This document shows, in pieces, positions 4,760 through 10,301 of a stretch of DNA of 28,345 nt. Position numbers and translations under genes: made by a program. Under the pieces are notes generated by a model. It was given only the letters and a program-made list of their open reading frames with translations, was not told where the DNA came from and did no database searches. Every line of letters starts with the position of its first letter. Within the stretch, counting starts at the first letter, position 1. Origin of the DNA: a virus; the IMG/VR virus record IMGVR_UViG_3300030101_001083, positions 1-28,345 of that record. The stretch is one strand, 5' to 3'.

Positions 4760-4767
4760 CTTTTGAA

Positions 4768-5478
4768 ATGCTTAAAACTGTCAAAAATTCTACAGCCAAT
4801 AAAACGGCGGGCTTGGCCGTTACATATAGAGCGGGCAAGGCTAACAATTTTGGGACATGCCCCGCAGATTGTAAGTTAAACGATAGCGGGCGCGGGTGTA
4901 AATCTGATCAAATAGATTTTGAATATTTAGACGCCGTGTTAGATGCCAAGCCGCGACGCGGGGAAAGCTTCACATATTCCCATTTTCACCCGTTATACTG
5001 GGCGCATAAATTGGCCCCGAATAAAACCACAATAAATTTTAGCGCGGATAATTTGGCCGAAGCCGTGCAAATTATGAAAGATAAGGTTGCGCCGGTTGTA
5101 ACAGTCGTAAAAAAATCTTTTTGGAAAAATGGAAAAAACGCAATTGCCGACGGGGTTAGGGTCATACGTTGCCCCGCTGAATATTTAGAAAATTTAGGTT
5201 GCGTCAATTGTGGTGGTAAAGATGGCCCGTTATGTGCGCGGTTAAATCGTGATTTCATTATCGGCTTTACTGGCCACGGGGCCAGCAAAAAGAAAATAGA
5301 AAACGATAAGCGCGGGGGCTGTTATGCGGCGGGCGGTAATGTTGCCATTCATTGGCGGGCAACGGCGGGCCAGAAACAGGACCAAACCGACGGGGATAAG
5401 TTGCGGGATTTTGTCAAAACGCTATCACCCCGCGCTATTATCCGGCATCACGTCGCGGGTGATATAGGGGCCGAATAA
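4768..5478 (+). CDS. Cys-rich phage protein (DUF7227-like), 236 aa
   Basis: The function is unknown. The sequence has a first Cys group (C31, C35, C44) in a TCPADCKLNDSGRGC segment, an SFTYSHFHPLYWAHK block with H72 and H74, and a second Cys group (C135, C145, C148, C156) spread over RCPAEYLENLGCVNC to the LCARL that follows. A hydrophobic strand (DFIIGFTGHG) comes next. The layout suggests one or two metal sites. It resembles the DUF7227 family as I recall it, which occurs in phages and is not characterised; that match is from memory. The start at 4768 is fixed by the leader motif. It lies next to the DUF932 gene, so the two may act together. Confidence 0.65.
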   Translation: MLKTVKNSTANKTAGLAVTYRAGKANNFGTCPADCKLNDSGRGCKSDQIDFEYLDAVLDAKPRRGESFTYSHFHPLYWAHKLAPNKTTINFSADNLAEAVQIMKDKVAPVVTVVKKSFWKNGKNAIADGVRVIRCPAEYLENLGCVNCGGKDGPLCARLNRDFIIGFTGHGASKKKIENDKRGGCYAAGGNVAIHWRATAGQKQDQTDGDKLRDFVKTLSPRAIIRHHVAGDIGAE

Positions 5479-5497
5479 AACTTTTAAAAAATTCAAG

Positions 5498-5526
5498 TTG
5501 CATAATATCCCATAATCTGATATGAA
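5498..5526 (+). promoter_or_regulatory. Candidate promoter before the DUF932 gene
   Basis: TTGCAT at 5498-5503 and TATGAA at 5521-5526 are 17 bases apart. ATAAT lies 14 bases after TTG, as in the 2313, 4052 and 6943 regions. The predicted start would fall at the base of the following hairpin, so promoter and terminator overlap in an unusual order. Confidence 0.4.
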
Positions 5527-5530
5527 AATG

Positions 5531-5562
5531 ACCGGCGGCGCGTTTTGCCCGCCGGTTTTTTA
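5531..5562 (+). terminator. GC hairpin with T-tract, terminator or leader hairpin
   Basis: ACCGGCGG at 5531-5538 pairs with CCGCCGGT around a ten-base loop, and six T follow. It would end the transcript of the Cys-rich gene. If the 5498 promoter is real, it also lies at that promoter's start point. Confidence 0.75.
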
Positions 5563-5568
5563 ACTTTT

Positions 5569-5575
5569 ACGGGAA
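5569..5575 (+). promoter_or_regulatory. Variant ACGGGAA leader motif
   Basis: TACGGGAA lies nine bases before the ATG at 5585. It is a variant of the ACGGGAG leader. Confidence 0.5.
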
Positions 5576-5584
5576 ACTAAAACC

Positions 5585-6883
5585 ATGAATTACACAATCG
5601 AAAATCCAAACAATATGATGCAAATTGACGGACAGCCGCAAAATGGCATATCAGGTGCTAACCAAGGCCCCCGCCATGAAAAGCACACAATCGAAAATAA
5701 CAAAAATTCACTTCAAAACCTACTTTTGAAGGTTCAAGATCAACACGCCCGCGCCGCTGATTATTTGGCCCCGACGCATGATTTACAGAAAATCACGTCT
5801 GACAATGGGCGGCCGCAAGTAGTTATTGAACAGCGCGGCGGGGAACCTACCAAAATTTTTGATATAAACGACGTGGCGTTTACGCAAATTGCTGGCCATG
5901 CGGAAATAGACGCCCGCACGGCCCGCCGGTTGCAATCTGAATATTCACCGGAATTTGACGCGCTTATAAATGCAATCTGGCAAAAAAAGCCCGCCGTTAG
6001 AATGTTGAGAACCCATGACATAGCAACCGAACAGCCGCCCGTATTTGGCGGGGTTGGTTTAAACGTGCCGCCGCGCTCAGAATGGAATAACGCACAAAAT
6101 CCAAACGGCGTTTTGCGGGCTTTTGTTTCTGATAAGTTTAAGACGTTCGACAATATCAACTTGCTGCAATCGGCGTTGCCGCAGCTAATGGATAACCCCG
6201 CCGCGTTTCAGGTTGTGAACGCCGACGTGACCGATAAGAGGCTATATTTGCGGCTTAAATCACTGGTCCAAACCGGCACGGGCGCTAGTGTCGGTGATAT
6301 CATGGCCAATGGTATCGGCTTACAAAATTCGGAAGTTGGCGCGGGCTCAGTTAGCGTTTATCAAATCGCGTGGACGTTGGCTTGCCTTAATGGAATGCAG
6401 ACCCAAAACAAAACGCGGTCCAGCCATATTACAAGCGCCCGTGATAGCGACGACTGGGGCTTGTTATCTGACGCGGCAAAAGACGCCGATAATAAAGCGC
6501 TTGAATTAAAAATTCGCGATTTAGTCGGCGTTTATTCCAGCCGTGACGCATTCGATCAAGTTATTGAGCAAATGAAACAAGCCGCCGCCGACGTGATCGA
6601 CGGCGTGGCCGTCGAGAAAACCGCCGTTGTTGAAAACCTTGGAAAGGTTATGCAGCTAACGAAAAAAGAAACTAGCAGCGTTCTTGACGGGTTGCTGGAT
6701 ACAATCGGTCAAGCCGGTTATGAAACCGGCAAGCCGTTATCCCGTGCGACGTTAGTCAATGCGGTGACCGCCGTTGCGAATAAGGCCGACGCCGACGACG
6801 TCGACGCGTGGCAATTACGGGGCGGCCAAGTGCTAAACATGAAAGCCGCCGACTGGCAACGCGTGGCCGCCGTGGCCGCATAA
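5585..6883 (+). CDS. DUF932 domain protein, 432 aa
   Basis: The central part (RAFVSDKFKTFDNINLLQSALPQL at about residues 178-201, shown by RAFVSDKF and FDNINLL) is the recognisable core of DUF932. This is a phage- and plasmid-associated family of unknown role. The N-terminal 40 residues are Asn/Gln-rich and likely disordered. Residues from about 290 on form helical segments with acidic and Ala-rich stretches. DNA composition is richer in GCC/CCG codons than in the head genes, so a separate history is possible. It forms a single-gene unit closed by a strong terminator. It could be a DNA-processing or replication accessory factor, but this is not shown. Confidence 0.75.
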   Translation: MNYTIENPNNMMQIDGQPQNGISGANQGPRHEKHTIENNKNSLQNLLLKVQDQHARAADYLAPTHDLQKITSDNGRPQVVIEQRGGEPTKIFDINDVAFTQIAGHAEIDARTARRLQSEYSPEFDALINAIWQKKPAVRMLRTHDIATEQPPVFGGVGLNVPPRSEWNNAQNPNGVLRAFVSDKFKTFDNINLLQSALPQLMDNPAAFQVVNADVTDKRLYLRLKSLVQTGTGASVGDIMANGIGLQNSEVGAGSVSVYQIAWTLACLNGMQTQNKTRSSHITSARDSDDWGLLSDAAKDADNKALELKIRDLVGVYSSRDAFDQVIEQMKQAAADVIDGVAVEKTAVVENLGKVMQLTKKETSSVLDGLLDTIGQAGYETGKPLSRATLVNAVTAVANKADADDVDAWQLRGGQVLNMKAADWQRVAAVAA

Positions 6884-6906
6884 CCGGCCCCGCAATATTC
6901 CACACT

Positions 6907-6935
6907 GGCCCGCCGGTTAAGGCGGGCCTTTTTTT
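6907..6935 (+). terminator. Rho-independent terminator
   Basis: GGCCCGCC at 6907-6914 pairs with GGCGGGCC at 6921-6928 around GGTTAA, and seven T follow. It closes the DUF932 unit. Confidence 0.9.
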
Positions 6936-6942
6936 ATGGGGG

Positions 6943-6971
6943 TTGCATTGTATGCGATAATATGAGACAAC
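6943..6971 (+). promoter_or_regulatory. Candidate promoter or operator region
   Basis: TTGCAT at 6943-6948 is followed by TATGCGATAATATG, which matches the 2321-2334 sequence at 13 of 14 positions. The -10 at a 17-base spacing is poor (GACAAC). GATAAT at 6956-6961, with an upstream TG, is an extended -10 alternative. Confidence 0.45.
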
Positions 6972-6979
6972 AGGGCATC

Positions 6980-7000
6980 GGGTGGCCGTGGTGGCCGCCC
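6980..7000 (+). promoter_or_regulatory. Leader hairpin near the predicted 5' end
   Basis: GGGTGGCC at 6980-6987 pairs with GGCCGCCC at 6993-7000 around GTGGT, with one wobble. It lies just after the candidate promoter and before the ACGGGAA motif, as in the 2348 leader. Confidence 0.5.
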
Positions 7001-7011
7001 CTGTTTAAACT

Positions 7012-7018
7012 ACGGGAA
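7012..7018 (+). promoter_or_regulatory. Variant ACGGGAA leader motif
   Basis: CTACGGGAA lies seven bases before the ATG at 7026. Confidence 0.5.
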
Positions 7019-7025
7019 TAAAAAA

Positions 7026-7163
7026 ATGGAAAATTTAAACATTGTGGACATGATCGACGAAAGATTGCCGGAAGGGTTGGATGATGAAAGCCGGACAGAA
7101 GATTTGAAAGCCGCAATTAAAGAAGTTTTGGCCGGTGCAACCCCGACAATGGATATTGAATAA
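7026..7163 (+). CDS. Very small acidic protein, 45 aa
   Basis: The product (MENLNIVDMIDERLPEGLDD…) is acidic and helical throughout, with no membrane segment. It is not recognised. The start follows the ACGGGAA leader. Its stop codon TAA overlaps the next ATG (TAATG), so the two genes are probably translated together. Confidence 0.55.
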   Translation: MENLNIVDMIDERLPEGLDDESRTEDLKAAIKEVLAGATPTMDIE

Positions 7164-7258
7164 TGGCTAGCCAGTTAATCAGGGCCTTGCGTGATATCCT
7201 GATTAGAACGCTGATTTGTTACGGGGTTATTTGCGTGATCGTAATATTAGCGATTTAA
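7163..7258 (+). CDS. Single-span membrane peptide, 31 aa
   Basis: A short basic N-terminus (ASQLIRALRDILIR) is followed by a hydrophobic span (TLICYGVICVIVILAI) that runs to the C-terminus. The layout predicts a tiny inner-membrane peptide with its N-terminus in the cytoplasm. The start overlaps the previous stop (TAATG), and a terminator follows 22 bases after the stop. It could be a modulator of host membrane proteins; the function is unknown. Confidence 0.5.
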   Translation: MASQLIRALRDILIRTLICYGVICVIVILAI

Positions 7259-7280
7259 GCCCCAACAACGCCAACAACGC

Positions 7281-7314
7281 GCCCCGCTGGTACATTACCG
7301 GCGGGGCTTTTTTT
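7281..7314 (+). terminator. Rho-independent terminator
   Basis: GCCCCGCTGGT at 7281-7291 pairs with ACCGGCGGGGC at 7297-7307 with one wobble and a five-base loop, and seven T follow. It closes the last small unit of the array. Confidence 0.9.
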
Positions 7315-7327
7315 ATGCCCGCTCACT

Positions 7328-7551
7328 GGCCCGCGTTGCCGGTTTAAAAGAGTTAATGAAGCCGCGCCGTGGCCCGCGCTCATTTCCCCAAACTTACCGG
7401 CCCGTGGCCCGTGGCCAGTTGGCACCGGTCACCTTATCCGGTAATTAGCCCGGCAATCGCTGCATTTGGCCCGCTGGCCGTGGTCACCGGCAACCGGCCC
7501 GTCAACCGTGCAACGGGAACGAAAGCCCGTGTTTTGCGGCCCGTGGCCCGT
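7328..7551. repeat. Non-coding GGCCCG repeat region before terL
   Basis: Eight GGCCCG copies lie within 224 bases (7328, 7371, 7399, 7406, 7468, 7496, 7538, 7545). The 14-mer GGCCCGTGGCCCGT occurs twice, at 7399 and 7538. A 109-aa frame across it (7369-7698) has no ribosome binding site or protein-like pattern and is not called. A packaging recognition site next to the large terminase gene is one possible role. Confidence 0.55.
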
Positions 7552-7753
7552 TGTCGGGTCCCTTCCGGTATCGGGTCAAAAACCGCAGAAATCCGCCAAA
7601 AAATCGCGATTTTCGCGCCGCCGCCCACGTGGTCGCAAGCGGGAGCATGGGCCATGTTTCTCGCAAATATTTATGTGAAAAATGATATGGGTTGTTAACT
7701 GCCTAATTATTGTGCATATTTGTGCACATCTTTTATGCAGTTAGGGGCCCCCT
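7552..7753. other. Leader region of terL with palindromes
   Basis: No gene is supported. Visible elements are the perfect palindrome AAAATCGCGATTTT at 7600-7613 and a TGTGCA pair at 7711-7726. An inverted repeat, TAACTGC (7696-7702) with GCAGTTA (7737-7743), is also present, as is GGGGCCCCC directly before the terL start. No clear promoter was found. Confidence 0.45.
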
Positions 7754-9199
7754 ATGGATGTGTCTGATCAAGAGGCGAAACTTCGTCTTCGACTAGCCCA
7801 GATTGAGAAGAATGAAGCTTGTCGGGAGGAGTTTCTGATCTTTGTAAAAAATATGTGGCCAGAGTTTATTGCTGGTCGTCATCACAAAATTATTGCTGAC
7901 AAGTTGCAGAGAGTGGCTAGTGGTGAGTTGAAGCGTTTGATCATCAACATGGCTCCGCGTCATACCAAATCAGAGTTCGCTTCGTTCTTGTTTCCCGCGT
8001 GGATGATGGGTAAGAATCCAAAGATGAAGATTATTCAGGCAACGCACACCACGGAGCTTGCTGTTAACTTTGGACGAAAGACGAAGAACTTAATTGATAG
8101 TGACGATTACAAAGACATATTCCCGGAAGTGCGTCTGGCTGCTGATAGTAAAGCGTCGGGACGATGGGACACGGCTAGTGGTGGAATGTACTATGCCGTT
8201 GGTGTTGGATCGAACTTGGCGGGACGCGGTGGTGATCTCGTAATCATTGACGATCCGCATTCGGAGCAGACGGCAATGTCGGCGAATGGTTTTGACGACG
8301 CATGGGATTGGTACACAGGGGGCCCCCGGCAGAGGCTCCAGCCGGGTGGGTCGATAGTTCTGGTTCAGACCCGGTGGTCCGAGAAGGACATGACGGGTCA
8401 GCTTCTCCGTGCAATGGCTAAAGATCCGTTAGCCGATCAGTGGGAGGTTGTGGAGCTTCCGGCTATTTTTGAAGATGACACGCCGTGCTGGCCGGAGTTC
8501 TGGTCTCTTGATGATCTCACCGCGGTCCGCGCATCTATCCCGCCTAGCAAGTGGAATGCTCAGTACCAGCAGAACCCGACTGGTGAAGAGAATGCGATTA
8601 TCAGGAGGGAATGGTGGAAGCGTTGGGACAAGTCGAACGTGCCCAACTTGGAGTTTGTGATCCAGAGTTATGACACGGCGTTTAGTAAGAGAGAAACGTC
8701 TGACTATTCTGCGATTACGACGTGGGGTGTATTTCATCCGGAAGAAGCTGGGGGTCCCCCGGCCTTGATACTTCTTGATAGTAAAAAGGGGCGTTGGGAT
8801 TTTCCGGAGTTGAAGGAGGTAGCTCTGGATCAGTATAAGTACTGGGACCCCGACACCGTCATCGTGGAGGCGAAGGCGTCTGGTTTGCCGTTGACGCATG
8901 AATTAAGAAATGTCGGAATACCCGTTGTTAACTTTACGCCGAGCAAAGGGAATGATAAGGTAACGCGAGTTCATTCTGTATCTCCGTTATTTGAGGCGGG
9001 TATGGTTTGGGCACCGGATGAGGTATTTGCAGACGAGTTGATTGAAGAGGTAGCTGCTTTTCCGAATGGTGAGTACGACGATTTAGTGGATAGTATGACC
9101 CAAGCGTTGATGCGTTACAGGCAGGGTAACTTCATACAGCTTCCGTCTGATGACTGGGATGAAGAAGATAATTACGCTAGGGTACACGCTTATTATTAG
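7754..9199 (+). CDS. terL: Terminase large subunit (TerL), ATPase and nuclease
   Basis: TerL powers genome translocation into the prohead and cuts the concatemer. The ATPase domain shows a P-loop-like MAPRHTKS (residues 66-73), a Walker B LVIIDD (162-167) and a coupling-type VLVQTRW (202-208). The nuclease half has SYDTAFS (D307), VEAKASGLP (E372) and YDDLVDS (D442, D443, D447), the acidic triad expected of the RNase H-like fold. A length of 481 aa is normal. No good Shine-Dalgarno precedes the ATG; a GGGGCCCCC palindrome sits there instead. It starts the packaging and head module with the portal two genes on. Confidence 0.93.
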   Translation: MDVSDQEAKLRLRLAQIEKNEACREEFLIFVKNMWPEFIAGRHHKIIADKLQRVASGELKRLIINMAPRHTKSEFASFLFPAWMMGKNPKMKIIQATHTTELAVNFGRKTKNLIDSDDYKDIFPEVRLAADSKASGRWDTASGGMYYAVGVGSNLAGRGGDLVIIDDPHSEQTAMSANGFDDAWDWYTGGPRQRLQPGGSIVLVQTRWSEKDMTGQLLRAMAKDPLADQWEVVELPAIFEDDTPCWPEFWSLDDLTAVRASIPPSKWNAQYQQNPTGEENAIIRREWWKRWDKSNVPNLEFVIQSYDTAFSKRETSDYSAITTWGVFHPEEAGGPPALILLDSKKGRWDFPELKEVALDQYKYWDPDTVIVEAKASGLPLTHELRNVGIPVVNFTPSKGNDKVTRVHSVSPLFEAGMVWAPDEVFADELIEEVAAFPNGEYDDLVDSMTQALMRYRQGNFIQLPSDDWDEEDNYARVHAYY

Positions 9200-9214
9200 A
9201 GGGACAGCGGACGC

Positions 9215-10285
9215 ATGGGAAATTCTGTAGTAGATCTTGGTCAAGGGGGTTTCCGTCCTGAGATATCTTTTTCTGGGGGTATCATGGAAAGCACTCCGCA
9301 GATTGCATCTATTGATGGTGATCCTGTTTACGGGGATTTAAGAACCAAGCAGGCTAGTGGAAGAATAGGGGGTTCTTATGAAACCTCTAGCGGGGATGTA
9401 TTTGGCGCAGGTGTTTCTGGTGGCATGGAGAAATCCAGATTAGAACTTCCGTCCTCTTTACAGGCTTTTGGGGCCCCCGCCCGTATTGATCGGGGCGAGG
9501 GAAAGATTGTAGCTCAAAGTTATGATGCTTTTGCGGAATTGTCCGATGTTTTCGGTATAGAAGGGGCTAAAGCTTTAATTCGTGGTAATTACACTCCCAG
9601 TTCTATGGGGGAGGACTCTTATGAAGCAGGGGTTAATTTAAGCATTCCTTTTGAAAACGGCGGTGAAGTAGGAATTATGTCCGCGCTTCTCGACCCACGA
9701 ATTGATTTACCGAACTCTGCGCAGCAGACCGCGGTCCGTCAATCAGGCCGAGAGGGTAGTGCCCTTTCCTCACAGTTTTATCCTGAAGGGTCTTTGACCT
9801 TTGAACAGATTTTGGAAACAAAGTACGGGTATCCTTCTGACGTGGACCGTGAGATATATGAATCTGATAGCACTGAGGTTATGAGAGCCGAGCGTCCCCG
9901 GCATGATTTGCCTACGTATCAGGAGTTGGAGGATGCGCGAGCTCATGCCTTGCAGACGGCGTTATTGGCGCAGGAGTTAGGGCCGAAGACGGCAACGAAG
10001 CTTGGGGGCATTGCTGAGTTTTCGGACAGGATCTTTAGTAGCGCAACTTCTGAAGATGTTGTTATGGATAAGAGAAACAATGCTTTTGGTGCTAAACTGT
10101 TGCAACAAGCTGGCATAAACGCTACGCCGCAACAGATTACCAAGATGGTTGATGATGAGGTTTTTAAACAACTAGACGTAGTGCTTGGTCGTGAGAAGGG
10201 TGAGCGTAGGTTTAAGTCACCGGAGTCTGGGTTAGACATATTTTTTCCCAGAGATAAACAAGGCTTTTTTAACGTAACAAGGTAG
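9215..10285 (+). CDS. Unrecognised protein between TerL and portal, 356 aa
   Basis: The function is unknown; a virion or ejection protein is likely from its position. The N-terminal half is Gly/Ser-rich with alternating polar and hydrophobic residues (GSYETSSGDVFGAGVSGG, SYEAGVNLSIPFENGGEVGI), which reads as a chain of amphipathic beta strands like an outer-membrane barrel. The C-terminal half (from about residue 225) is helical, with an AHALQTALLAQELG segment and an ending GLDIFFPRDKQGFFN. There is no signal peptide. The ATG is 15 bases after terL, with a GAGGGA site. The barrel reading is speculative. Confidence 0.6.
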   Translation: MGNSVVDLGQGGFRPEISFSGGIMESTPQIASIDGDPVYGDLRTKQASGRIGGSYETSSGDVFGAGVSGGMEKSRLELPSSLQAFGAPARIDRGEGKIVAQSYDAFAELSDVFGIEGAKALIRGNYTPSSMGEDSYEAGVNLSIPFENGGEVGIMSALLDPRIDLPNSAQQTAVRQSGREGSALSSQFYPEGSLTFEQILETKYGYPSDVDREIYESDSTEVMRAERPRHDLPTYQELEDARAHALQTALLAQELGPKTATKLGGIAEFSDRIFSSATSEDVVMDKRNNAFGAKLLQQAGINATPQQITKMVDDEVFKQLDVVLGREKGERRFKSPESGLDIFFPRDKQGFFNVTR

Positions 10286-10301
10286 AAGACGGAGATAACA
10301 C

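Noticed and set aside
4705-4767. Upstream start for the Cys-rich protein
   Set aside because: It would begin inside the promoter and its -35 box, while the ATG at 4768 has the conserved leader.
7369-7698. A 109-aa plus-strand frame in the region before terL
   Set aside because: It lacks a ribosome binding site, has Pro/Arg/Ala composition that follows the GGCCCG repeats, and shows no domain-like pattern; it is probably a product of high GC.
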